A stretch of 64,000 bases of DNA from Vibrio ishigakensis. GTDB lineage: Bacteria; Pseudomonadota; Gammaproteobacteria; Enterobacterales; Vibrionaceae. The translations under genes were made by a program, and so were the position numbers. Position 1 is the stretch's first letter. Each line of letters begins with the position of its first letter. The stretch spans positions 682,001 to 746,000 of the forward strand of contig NZ_AP024882.1 of the NCBI RefSeq assembly GCF_024347675.1. The letters run 5' to 3'. Under the pieces are notes generated by a model. It was not told the origin of the DNA. It did no database searches and saw nothing but the letters and a program-made list of their open reading frames with translations. Below, piece by piece: positions 27,401 to 35,254 of this stretch.

Positions 27401-28924
27401 GTTCAGAACAGCGCGATATCCTTGGGCGTGAGTGGTGCCCTCGACGGTGAGGCCTATTATCATCCGCTCATCAAGCAAGATGTAGGCGGCAAATACATGC
27501 TGATCACCGACCATACCATTAAAGGTCAGGAGAAGTGGTTACTGGTTACCGATGCACAAGGTAAACCTGCCCGCGGGGTTGATGTAGAAACTTTCCTTTA
27601 CAACATTGAAACCGATGAAGTCTCAGATGTACGTCAGTTGGGCACTACGGATCATACAGGGCGAGTGCTGTTTCAAGAGGTGGACGTAGGCCCAAGCCGA
27701 GAGGTCTATTTTAGAGCTTATGATGATGAAGGTGCCTCGTTGATGTCCACCTTAATGTCACTGGAAGAGCAGTTAACGAACTTACCGAGCCAAGTGTTTA
27801 TTACCCCAGGTCGGGATGTGAGTGAGGTGAACGTGACTTGGTTTACTGCCTCGACGGTGGAAGATACGGTAGCTTTTTATGGCTCTGACGGATTGAACCA
27901 AACAGCTCCTGTAACCTCATCTGAAATCCTACCGTTTTTCTACGGTGAGGAGCCAGGGGTGGTTCGTGTTCATCATGCACTGCTGACAGATCTTCAGCCT
28001 GGTACTCAGTATCAGTATCGAGTGGGTCATCAAGGGAAGCTAAGCGAAACCTATAGCTTTACCACCGATGATCAAGACGATGATGTGCGTATCATGCTGT
28101 ACGGCGACACTCAAACAACCGGTGATGGCAGTATTAATCATGGCGCACCTTTGGTGACAGAACTGTTTGATAAAATGGAGAGCCAACTGCCAGATACGGA
28201 TCTTATCATGCATGTGGGTGACTTCACTGAAGATATGAGTGACTACCAATTAGTGCGTCAGTTCTTCGATGCGATTTCTGGTGAAGGTCGCTTAGCGTCG
28301 AAACTATTCGTTCCTACAGTGGGCAACCATGAGGTGTATAACGAAGGGCGTGAGAAATTCGAAGCTATCTTCAACACACCGCAGAACGGGCCTTTTGGCT
28401 ATCCGAACCAGAAATCTGTGTATAGCTTTGATTACGGCAATGCCCATATCGCAGTGTTGAATACCGAGCTCTTTACCGATGAAGAGTGGCGTATCATGAC
28501 CGACTGGTTAGTGAATGATATGCACGGCTCTGACAAGCCATGGAAGCTAGTGATGTTGCATCGTCCACCGTATAACGCCAACCCGAATTCGGGGAACGAT
28601 ATGGTGAATCAGTATCTACCACAGGCTGCGGATGCAGCGGGGGTCGACCTTGTACTGTCAGGCCATGACCACATCTACTCTCGCAGTGTTGCGGTTGAAG
28701 ATGGCAAGCCCAATACTGAAGGAGTGAACTATCTGATAGCAGGTTCTGCTTCAATGAAGTTCTATGATGCGGGTCAAGACGGCATAGTGCCAATCGCTGA
28801 GGTGTTGTATGACGATGATGTGCATACCTTTACCACTCTGCATATCCATGGTGAAGAGCTGACCCTTGAGTCTCGCAACATCAACGGTGTGCTAATCGAT
28901 AGCAAGGTACTGCTCAACAATTGA
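24425..28924 (+). CDS. Lipoprotein fusing a phosphodiester glycosidase (NAGPA) domain to a purple-acid-phosphatase-like domain
   Basis: The 1499-residue protein has a lipoprotein signal ending LALMGC (Cys-21) with Asp at positions +2 and +3. After an acidic linker, residues about 70-455 carry NAGPA motifs (GAVNGDFYDTYDGW, then VNLDGGGSTT). Next come Ig-like and jelly-roll domains (about 460-1100). An FN3-like purple acid phosphatase N-domain follows (about 1110-1215), then a metallophosphoesterase (about 1220-1499) with GDTQ, VGD, GNHE, HRPP and GHDHIY. NAGPA enzymes cut sugar-1-phosphate diesters; the phosphatase could then remove the exposed phosphate. This points to a glycan with phosphodiester bonds. 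It follows the deacetylase operon but has its own upstream region. Confidence 0.87.
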   Translation: MITKFKFSPVAVMLTLALMGCDDSSDNNTTGNGDNDFGVNIITPPDDIEEQFLPVDPPVVDGTTGADSEQESTEISDYNEYHINSDLKLTRGELNHTKGSAIMSMEFLTGNGLDLLPIERSTGQFSMQTTSASANKELDKGINVIGAVNGDFYDTYDGWNLGIYTRDGVNYTGWDTNSEAAIVVKQDGEIDIMEASPYFELVWALNGGEFDRVKAVHYFDKQEHISKAFTSETPDAGSVTIYPGDSYRGSVDLSSLTGALVKPEVNGITVVANSDDSAQVQFAPLTGEVTELVRGDNSYVIPSGYALVVFNPDETNIAAGDLFEARFVTQDPAWADVKHAIGAGNKAHLLVKEGELSEGAVDEEALSSRTAFGIKGDGSSFFLTVDKPVGSATDGVTLKKLGQIMLGYGAVEAVNLDGGGSTTLVARMPGQKQNHVINVPADGSEREVANKLALTLDKDKATYPDDVAIYPRTMTILAGSVYESFMAIGYDGSTLAGSEVDKEFGISSIDIGRIDMDSGAFTASKQAAEGYVGVNVGDLQGFAQVEVVDRIDALLFDLVEVTVDAGGEVTLLPTLISDDEQVTYTPDQLEYQLSSDEFGQIDPETGVFHANDVQGAEVEATVKYQDKQASVLIKIGVPPEVVDDFETGVDGYVASGSRYQEVNIEPENENVFEGSTSLKLSWVTDPAQPGTFGAYVVDEAQQELIGYPQALGVNVYIPEELAGKEWWVRGSLVDNAGTAIGIDYNNEGDSLPEKGWHFMQAQIPEGYAPPLRMDEPFRFLVLETASRIDSHVVLDNFTTIYSSDTDLTGPSVTVTPADEETVDSQEVSVRLQLFDDSEVDFERTELILDGEDVSGSLQTNNIDAVWFDANGLADGWHKVEYRAFDKNGNVSAGDTLFDVVTDEARIYVESEHELIYPSGTFDFPVKVTKGEALGTFVLELTYDATKSQINVQPEDVLPTDVVEETGYWKGTFTGMDESSETLARVELTVDDYVQNSAISLGVSGALDGEAYYHPLIKQDVGGKYMLITDHTIKGQEKWLLVTDAQGKPARGVDVETFLYNIETDEVSDVRQLGTTDHTGRVLFQEVDVGPSREVYFRAYDDEGASLMSTLMSLEEQLTNLPSQVFITPGRDVSEVNVTWFTASTVEDTVAFYGSDGLNQTAPVTSSEILPFFYGEEPGVVRVHHALLTDLQPGTQYQYRVGHQGKLSETYSFTTDDQDDDVRIMLYGDTQTTGDGSINHGAPLVTELFDKMESQLPDTDLIMHVGDFTEDMSDYQLVRQFFDAISGEGRLASKLFVPTVGNHEVYNEGREKFEAIFNTPQNGPFGYPNQKSVYSFDYGNAHIAVLNTELFTDEEWRIMTDWLVNDMHGSDKPWKLVMLHRPPYNANPNSGNDMVNQYLPQAADAAGVDLVLSGHDHIYSRSVAVEDGKPNTEGVNYLIAGSASMKFYDAGQDGIVPIAEVLYDDDVHTFTTLHIHGEELTLESRNINGVLIDSKVLLNN

Positions 28925-29239
28925 TAGCGAGCTGGCACAGGGGCAATAGTCAAAGAAGAGCCCTTGTGCCAGACCATTGCGCTTTGCTGTGGTTTTTATC
29001 TAGCAGAAGCACTCAAACGCCTTAGTACATGGTATCTCTGCATCTGCTGAGGCGTTTCTTTTGGAATAAAAGCTTGTTTCATGACTTTTTGGTGTCAAGC
29101 TCAAACACGTAATTGGGCAAAAACACACTATTTGTTTATCTCAAACGTGTCGGCAGTCGCACCCCATCAAAGATGCTCGTGCTAAAAAGGTTTTTACATT
29201 ACAGTTATTACTCATTTCTGTTTCCCTAGTTTTTCAGTA
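28925..29239. other. Non-coding region with hairpin
   Basis: No gene is supported. It contains a long inverted repeat (28932-28944 with 28960-28972, 12 of 13 paired, CTGGCACAGGGGC/GCCCTTGTGCCAG) without T-run just after the phosphodiester glycosidase gene. The rest is plain AT-rich sequence at the border with accessory DNA. Confidence 0.55.
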
Positions 29240-30931
29240 TTAAGCTACTTTAAATAACTTATCCTTCTGATCACGCATCGCTTTGGTTTCGTAATAATCT
29301 CTCGCGAGCGCAGTTTCAGTGAATTCGACTTCACCCTTGAAGTTACCTTGAACGGCTTTTTTAATTTCATCCAAAGTCACTTCAAAAAACTCTTTGCGAC
29401 GGTTAATCGCATTGACACGACGCTCGTCAAATACGTCATGCAGCTTCTTCTCTAGTGCAGGCGCATCATCGGTATGAATCATCGCGTGCACGTCGAAGGT
29501 GAACGGCACTGATGCGTCACCAAGCTCTTTCACACGATCCATTGGCTCTAGTCGACGAGTCATACCAATTTTATAAACATTCTCACCAAACGAACCTACG
29601 TTTGATATTACGTATACATGACCTTGCCTAGTCTGTTGAGCCATTGATTCTGCACGCTGATGTTTCTCTTCCGCCTTCTGTAGAGCCTCTCGTAACTGAA
29701 TAATCTTGTCTTCAAGTTTGTTGCGCTTCTCACCCTCAACGCTTAAGAGCTCGTTCTTAGCCTGCTCAAGAGCCTCACTATAACGCTTCTCTTCCTCTTC
29801 GGCTTCTTTCTCAATACGCTTGATCTCTTGCTCAATCTTCTGCTCTTCACGCATTTGCTCGCGGATTTCTGCCTGCTCTTCTTTCTCACGTTGCTTCTTT
29901 TCTTTGTACTCGTGAGTTAGCTTCAGCTCTTTTAACTTCAGCTCTAGGTACTGCTTAGTGATTGAAATGTGGTTCGACTCATTTACTTTATTTATCGAAT
30001 CGAAAGCACGCTTGATACGCTCTTCCATGCGAAGTACGTTCTTCCACGTACACTTCGCAATTGCCGCATCACATTCGTTGTTGAATGCTCGAGACGTTAG
30101 GCGGATGCTACGTTCCGTCATCTTACGCCCCTCGGTTCTCGAATCACCGACTGTCCATTCTGTAGGGCAATAGAACGCACCGTTTTTGTTGTTCTTGAGA
30201 CGAACCAACGACTTTTGCTGTTCTTTCACTTTATCGATAGCACGTTTATATGACTCACTGTCGTCATAGTCATACTGCGCTTTATAGAAACCAAGCTCCG
30301 CCAACTCGACATCTTCGTTATAGACAGCAAACGCTTTGTACAACTCATCATATTCTTCTTTGCGCTTGCCAAAGCGAAACTCCAACTGACTAAGCTTTCT
30401 ATCCAACTCTTCTTTTTGTTCTTGATGCTTTGCCTCAAGGTCTCTCGTGCGTTTGGCAATCTCATTGGTCTTACGGTCACTGTCTTTTTGCAGTCTTTCC
30501 ATAGCCACTTTGTACTCATTCTTCATGGCGGATTTTAGAGCTTCTCGCTTCTTCGACTCCGTCTGAGTAAGAGTCTCCTGCTCAGATTTGTTGCGAGCCT
30601 TCTCTTTTCTCATATCTTCGTCGAAAGTCGCTTTTAAGATCTCTTGTTCCCTAGCAAGCTCGTCGCGCTCCTGAGTCGCCAACTCTACAACCGCCTTTTG
30701 CTCAGCCTTGATTGAGATTAGTCGCGTCTCTGCTTCAGAGATAATTGAATCTGCTTCGGCTTGAGCGTCAACTATGTGGCTGTACTTAGTGTTCAGTTCA
30801 TCGAGGTTGCTCTGCTGTGACGCAAGGGTCTTCGTTAAAGCTTTCTGTTTCGAATGTGCGAAAAAGAGGACTACTAGCAGCAATATCGATACTAGAGAAA
30901 GCCCTATTAGAGCAAAATGAAGTGGAGACAT
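29240..30931 (-). CDS. Membrane-anchored coiled-coil protein with DUF4041 and T5orf172 (GIY-YIG) domains
   Basis: The 563-residue protein has one N-terminal membrane helix (about 5-25), then a long, strongly charged coiled coil (about 30-190), a DUF4041-like middle (about 190-300), a second Glu/Lys/Arg-rich coiled coil (about 310-430), and a C-terminal T5orf172 domain (about 437-530). The latter shows GHVYVISN, YKIGMTRR and a later Glu, as in GIY-YIG nucleases. The function is unknown; the domain occurs in phage and defence-related proteins. It lies in an accessory block unrelated to the sugar genes and is followed upstream by another membrane-anchored protein gene on the same strand. Confidence 0.8.
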   Translation of the reverse strand: MSPLHFALIGLSLVSILLLVVLFFAHSKQKALTKTLASQQSNLDELNTKYSHIVDAQAEADSIISEAETRLISIKAEQKAVVELATQERDELAREQEILKATFDEDMRKEKARNKSEQETLTQTESKKREALKSAMKNEYKVAMERLQKDSDRKTNEIAKRTRDLEAKHQEQKEELDRKLSQLEFRFGKRKEEYDELYKAFAVYNEDVELAELGFYKAQYDYDDSESYKRAIDKVKEQQKSLVRLKNNKNGAFYCPTEWTVGDSRTEGRKMTERSIRLTSRAFNNECDAAIAKCTWKNVLRMEERIKRAFDSINKVNESNHISITKQYLELKLKELKLTHEYKEKKQREKEEQAEIREQMREEQKIEQEIKRIEKEAEEEEKRYSEALEQAKNELLSVEGEKRNKLEDKIIQLREALQKAEEKHQRAESMAQQTRQGHVYVISNVGSFGENVYKIGMTRRLEPMDRVKELGDASVPFTFDVHAMIHTDDAPALEKKLHDVFDERRVNAINRRKEFFEVTLDEIKKAVQGNFKGEVEFTETALARDYYETKAMRDQKDKLFKVA

Positions 30932-31100
30932 ATTGATTACCCGTGCAGATGTTGTTGCGGATAATTTTAAAGTAAAACCTAAAAAATCACTGATCAGTTC
31001 ACGCCAATTGAAAGTATCTTGCAGTTCACTGGAAAATAAAAAGAACTACCAAGGTTGGATGAACCAAAACCACAATAGTACTGAGAGCCTCAACCTGTAC

Positions 31101-31136
31101 TAAAAAGGCCGACATTCGTTTCTGTGATGTCGGCCT
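31101..31136 (-). terminator. Rho-independent terminator after the 580-residue membrane protein gene
   Basis: On the minus strand a 10-bp stem AGGCCGACAT/ATGTCGGCCT is followed by TTTTTA. Confidence 0.88.
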
Positions 31137-31169
31137 AGTAAATACCAACCATAGGCACACGCGTTTAGA

Positions 31170-32912
31170 TTACGCTTCAGCTTCCGCCAATAGGCTCAGG
31201 TTCTCCACCAAACTCAAGTAGCTCGAACCCAATACGCCTTTCGCTTTCCAATCTTGGTGGGATCTGGCATTAAATGTTCCACTTCGAGTCACTAATAATC
31301 CATAGTCACCATCTAACGCAGACTTAGACATATCAGCATACATGAATGCCGACTCTGGGATTTCACCATCAATTTCATAAATCTGAGCGACCGCGATCTT
31401 GCCAGACGCGTGGTTGAGCTTAATTAGCTCTGGGTCAGAGTGATCTTCTCTATCAACACTCCAACCCTCAGCGTGCATATCAACAATTTTAGTCAGGAAG
31501 TTCTTAAACTCACCGTCTTCCTCTGGGTCATAGCTATAGCGATGCTCCGAGGCGAGATGGTTGACTTGAATAAGGTTAGTTAGGATGTCATTTGTGTAAA
31601 TCAAGGTGTGGTAGATAGTATCCCAGAAGCAAACTTCCTCATTGCCGTCTTCGTCCTCATCTTCGTCATAAAGCAGGTCCCAAATAATATCTTCATCAAA
31701 CTCAGTGGCTTGAAGCAACATTTCTTCCACGTCATCTTCAGCAAGTGACCCCAGTTCTTCCTTGAACTCAGTTTCTAGAAACTCATCCCACTCAGTTCTA
31801 TCTGAATGGCTATACAACTTCTTGTAGCTATCTACAATCCAATCGCACTTATTAGCGAGCAATTGGTAGCAGGCATACTTTTGCGCCAGTAATACAGCCA
31901 TATATATTGGGGTGATCGCAATCTCTAAGTTAGCCTCCGAGTCTCGGGCGAAATCTTCAAGATCGGACATAAAGATAGACTGAGGCGACACTTTATCTTG
32001 GTAAATGTCGATGATGGCTGTTTTAAACTTTTCTATTTCAGCCATGCGAAGTTCATGAAGCTCCTCCAGAGACATTGTTTCTCTCGGGTCTACATATTCC
32101 TCATCATAATCAATTTCTGTGTCACAGATTTCTAGCTCATTCACAGCAGGTTTCTGGATGCTGTATGAACTATGAGAAGCTTTCTCATGCGCCCCATTTG
32201 CTTCACGATGCATCTCTTCTCTGAGGCGTTTAAATTCATCACTAAAGCCACCCATCACTTTTACTTGTGCCAATAGGTCACTTCGCTTTTGCTTAACAAA
32301 CGCACGTTGGTAACCATACCCGCCCGCTAGCTGTTCGTCGGTCATTAAAAGCAACTCCTCCCAATAGCCAAGGTCAGCCTCTAAAGCGCTCAGACGACCA
32401 TTGTTGTAGCGCTCACTTGTGTTTTTAATGGAAGATTGACCAGACTTGCTCTTAAAGAATGCTTTGTCACTCTCTATCTTTGAGTAGGTGTCTGCTGTTA
32501 TTTGGCGGTTAGCTGATGATGACTTTGCCTTTTTAGCCTGTTTTGGTTGAAGGTTTGATGAAACTGCCTTCACGTCTGTTTTGCTACTTGGAGTCGATCT
32601 GGGTGAAGGCTTTTGAGGTTCAACTTTAGAGACGGGTCGGGTCGGCTTTTTCATCGCATTCGCCCTGACCTCAGCGTGGTGCTCAATCTCTTCGCTCGAC
32701 ATTGCCTTCACTCTTTTGTTCGGCCGACGCTCACTTTTGATGTTTGGCGAGTGGTCTTCAAGGAATAATTTACCAATACCCCACATGATTAGACCTGCTA
32801 GCCCCACCCAAAAACCGATTTCAAGTAGAGTCTGACCAAACTCAATTACATTTTGACCCGTTTCTGAACGGAAGAATACAATAACTAGAACAATGGCAAT
32901 TATGTACTGCAC
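31170..32912 (-). CDS. Uncharacterised membrane-anchored protein with possible restriction-endonuclease-like C terminus
   Basis: The 580-residue protein starts at a GTG and has two N-terminal hydrophobic segments (about 2-14 and 28-48). A basic, low-complexity linker (about 55-160) and an acidic helical middle part follow. The last about 110 residues contain GWSVDREDHSD, GKIAVAQIYE and GDYGLLVTRSGTF, a pattern like Mrr-type PD-(D/E)xK nucleases. The catalytic Lys expected in the (D/E)xK strand is not evident, so it may be inactive or a different fold. It has its own terminator at 31101-31136. No family was firmly recognised; with the adjacent GIY-YIG-like protein it may form an accessory defence module (inference). 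Confidence 0.6.
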   Translation of the reverse strand: MQYIIAIVLVIVFFRSETGQNVIEFGQTLLEIGFWVGLAGLIMWGIGKLFLEDHSPNIKSERRPNKRVKAMSSEEIEHHAEVRANAMKKPTRPVSKVEPQKPSPRSTPSSKTDVKAVSSNLQPKQAKKAKSSSANRQITADTYSKIESDKAFFKSKSGQSSIKNTSERYNNGRLSALEADLGYWEELLLMTDEQLAGGYGYQRAFVKQKRSDLLAQVKVMGGFSDEFKRLREEMHREANGAHEKASHSSYSIQKPAVNELEICDTEIDYDEEYVDPRETMSLEELHELRMAEIEKFKTAIIDIYQDKVSPQSIFMSDLEDFARDSEANLEIAITPIYMAVLLAQKYACYQLLANKCDWIVDSYKKLYSHSDRTEWDEFLETEFKEELGSLAEDDVEEMLLQATEFDEDIIWDLLYDEDEDEDGNEEVCFWDTIYHTLIYTNDILTNLIQVNHLASEHRYSYDPEEDGEFKNFLTKIVDMHAEGWSVDREDHSDPELIKLNHASGKIAVAQIYEIDGEIPESAFMYADMSKSALDGDYGLLVTRSGTFNARSHQDWKAKGVLGSSYLSLVENLSLLAEAEA

Positions 32913-33298
32913 TTAGGCACCCTCAACACTATCAACAATGACGTAAGTATATGGGTCAATGGGGCAAAACCACTTATCAGTTTCCGCCAAGTGAGGAATC
33001 TGATTCCCTATTTGGTGCCTGTCCTTCAATCTTTTCTCAATCTTTTTGGAATGACACCGCCGCCCCCACTAATGCTAAATAAAAGCGATTTCAGGAAGAG
33101 CCCAAAACACTGCGTTGTGGTGCGGTGGGTAAGGATATAGAGCTTGTTTCTAACGGCGGCCGAGTTGATATGCCGTTCAGGTGAGAAGATTAACCGCAGA
33201 TTCTTGGGTTCCAATAGCTATGAGATATCGGTTATTCCCAGCGAAATTTAGGCTTCATATATAGTTCACGCTGTGGTTAATAAGTGGAGAATTCTGTT
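32913..33298. other. Non-coding region with the left copy of a direct repeat
   Basis: No gene is supported. Bases 33002-33035 match 33691-33724 at 28 of 34 positions, around the common core TTTGGTGCCTGT. The pair flanks the small exported protein gene. Confidence 0.5.
33002..33035 (+). repeat. Imperfect direct repeat, left copy
   Basis: Core TTTGGTGCCTGT at 33011-33022. The second copy is at 33691-33724. Sequences of this kind are seen near REP-associated transposase remnants in marine bacteria, but no transposase is present here. Confidence 0.55.
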
Positions 33299-33610
33299 GT
33301 GTTTAAATATGTAGCGGTGTTATTACTGGCGCTATCTTTTGGAGTAACTGCAGGTGAAGGCGTTGAGCCTGAAATAGTCACTTTGCACCAAGTGAGCGTT
33401 ACAGATGCGTTTGCAAAATATGAAGTCATGGTCATTGCCAAAGACTCGGATGAGTGGTTCGCGGCAACTATCTCAAAGGGAGAGCTTGATGTGCGCTTTT
33501 GTAATGTCCTCAGTGCATGGAACCTTGAGCTCGTTGATGCTCAAGTGCTAAATGTCGAGCGTCAATTGGTAGGTGCGCATGCCGTTACCAAGTGGGACTG
33601 CCGTAATTAG
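33299..33610 (+). CDS. Small exported hypothetical protein
   Basis: The preferred GTG start at 33299 has GGAG nine bases upstream and gives a 103-residue protein that opens directly with a signal peptide (VFKYVAVLLLALSFGV, likely cleavage near TAG-EG). A GTG at 33284 is the alternative. The mature part has two Cys residues (FCNVL and WDCRN) that could form a disulfide in the periplasm. No family was recognised. It stands alone between two imperfect direct repeats in the accessory block. Confidence 0.55.
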   Translation: MFKYVAVLLLALSFGVTAGEGVEPEIVTLHQVSVTDAFAKYEVMVIAKDSDEWFAATISKGELDVRFCNVLSAWNLELVDAQVLNVERQLVGAHAVTKWDCRN

Positions 33611-33884
33611 TATTTTAAGACTTTGAATATGGCAAAAGATGCAGAACATACACCAAAAGTACCAAATAACGGCTTATGTTATGTGAATAGGGTTCCTTCT
33701 TTGGTGCCTGTTCTTTAATCTCTTGCTCCACTAGCTTGTCTAGAGCACAAACCTAAACATATTAAAGAATGTAAGTATTTAATTATTATTGTCTTTCATT
33801 TCAAGAATCAACCAAACTAAGAAACCATCAGTTTTTAACTCTTTAGGATAGTGAGAAAATAAATTGTCCATAATCCACCAAATA
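33611..33884. other. Non-coding region with the right copy of the direct repeat
   Basis: No gene is supported. It contains the right direct-repeat copy (33691-33724) and, at its right edge, the target flank of the integron-type cassette. Confidence 0.5.
33691..33724 (+). repeat. Imperfect direct repeat, right copy
   Basis: Core TTTGGTGCCTGT at 33700-33711, 28 of 34 bases identical to 33002-33035. Confidence 0.55.
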
Positions 33885-33984
33885 ATACAACGCCGCATTA
33901 AGGTGTGGAGTAAAGTGTGCCATACTTTGAGCGAAGCGAAAAACGGCACACGTTACGAAATCGCTCTAAAATTTTTTGTTGGGC
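33885..33984 (-). repeat. Integron attC-like recombination site
   Basis: On the minus strand the site opens with GCCCAAC, a full match to the R'' box RYYYAAC, and ends with GTTGTAT, 6 of 7 matches to GTTRRRY. Inside it has a perfect 7-bp stem (GTGTGCC at 33915-33921 with GGCACAC at 33945-33951) and an apical segment GAGCGAAGCGAA typical of vibrio-type attC sites. The stop codon of the neighbouring minus-strand gene overlaps R'', as usual in cassettes. Confidence 0.65.
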
Positions 33985-34729
33985 TATAAATTTTCAACTA
34001 CGTAATTTTGCCCCTCAGTTAAAATCTTCAAACCTCTCTCGGCTGGATTGAGACCATAAAGCTCCTCGATAAAGTTTCGATTTAAAACTATCTTTAAGCC
34101 TTGGACTGATTCTATTTCAAAAGTTAAGGTTTCCGAATCTAAACTAGAAGTCGTTTCTGAAACTTCATATGGTCCAATTTCCAAAGCCAGCTTGGAAATA
34201 GCAGATAGCTCATTGATACATTGATTCCAGTGAAGTTCACAGTCTGTCCATGGACTCGCTACTATTTTTTCGAGTTCAAGTTTGATACTTTGTTCAGTCG
34301 CATAAGCATAATATACTGGGTTCATGGCTTTTTTTGATATGTATATTAGGCCGGATGCATTCATTGTTTGATTATTTTCCAAATGAAATATACGCTCACC
34401 AGTATCTTCAAAAAGTGTCAGCCCAGACACATACTGATTTGTATTTTCTAGAACAGATGACAGTTCTTTAACTATATCGTGTGAAAAATATACCGGTTGA
34501 TTACTTGACTGAACGAGAGTAATGATCAACCTCTTATTTATTCTGTTCTCCTCCGCATTTGAGTATGTTTTGTAGCCGGTAGCTATCGAAGTCAAAACTG
34601 CCAAAGCAATTATGGTCAGCTTCGTACCACTACTAGGATTAGAGAATGTCCCTAGCACAGCCATAGCGAGAGTAATACCGATCAATATAAATTCTACAGT
34701 AAAATCCATTTTATCTTCCTTTTACCTAA
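33891..34729 (-). mobile_element. Lone integron-type gene cassette
   Basis: The cassette would run on the minus strand from TTAGGT just after a G at 34730 (GTTAGGT matches GTTRRRY) through a short leader with ribosome site and a single gene, to the attC site ending at 33891. Its length of 839 bp and single promoterless gene are typical. No second attC adjoins it and no integrase gene is in the window, so it looks like a single insertion at a secondary site. Confidence 0.6.
33984..34709 (-). CDS. Hypothetical membrane protein carried by the integron-type cassette
   Basis: The 241-residue protein has two N-terminal membrane helices (about 5-21 and 30-48), followed by a hydrophilic domain of about 190 residues with two Cys (WTDCELHWNQC). 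Its start has an AAGGAAG ribosome site and lies 20 bases inside the cassette boundary. Codon use is clearly AT-richer than that of the sugar genes around it, as expected for imported DNA. No family was recognised and no function is proposed. Confidence 0.72.
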   Translation of the reverse strand: MDFTVEFILIGITLAMAVLGTFSNPSSGTKLTIIALAVLTSIATGYKTYSNAEENRINKRLIITLVQSSNQPVYFSHDIVKELSSVLENTNQYVSGLTLFEDTGERIFHLENNQTMNASGLIYISKKAMNPVYYAYATEQSIKLELEKIVASPWTDCELHWNQCINELSAISKLALEIGPYEVSETTSSLDSETLTFEIESVQGLKIVLNRNFIEELYGLNPAERGLKILTEGQNYVVENL

Positions 34730-34730
34730 C

Positions 34731-35194
34731 ATTGTTAATAACAGAACAGCTCGTTTTTCTATTGCCTAGCTTTCATTCAAGGTGCCATAAACCAATGAAA
34801 TATATTGTATATAATTCATATTTCGTATTCTGTCTTTACATAAAAACGAGCGAGCGTGTTATCTTAGGAAGAATAGTGTTAATCCTATTAATAACAATAA
34901 TTTATTAAATTTTCTATCCGCAAACGAGATTGGGATCTCGGAAAAAAGTCATTCTTCATATACAACCAAATCTAGCCCCAATAAACTGTATAAATTTACA
35001 AGAATTGCATGCCAGAGTGCACAGTGCCAAACAAATTTGTCCGCAGAATTGGAGGTGTTGGCATAAGTGAAAATAAGTGAAACGACATGCAGAATGTTGT
35101 GCAGAAAAAGGACCTTAAACATAATTGGGCATAAACAAGCTAGCCAATACTCCCTGTTCGCAAATATAAAGTACAAACTTCAAACCTAAGCTCA
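34731..35194. other. AT-rich non-coding region right of the cassette
   Basis: Nothing convincing was seen. A 75-codon minus-strand open frame at 34949-35176 has no clear ribosome site or family and is not called. No second attC site was found. Confidence 0.5.
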
Positions 35195-35221
35195 TAAAAA
35201 AGGAGCTCGCAATGAGCTCCT
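35195..35221 (-). terminator. Rho-independent terminator of GH63-like copy B
   Basis: On the minus strand a 7-bp stem GGAGCTC/GAGCTCC with a 5-base loop is followed by TTTTTT. Confidence 0.85.
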
Positions 35222-35254
35222 TCAATATTCAGTATTTTCTCGTTCTATGTACCG

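Noticed and set aside
33026..33214. A 62-codon minus-strand frame between the accessory genes
   Set aside because: Low-complexity, no ribosome site, and overlaps a direct-repeat copy.
34949..35176. A 75-codon minus-strand frame right of the cassette, considered as a small cassette-type protein
   Set aside because: No ribosome site, no second attC-like site and no family resemblance.
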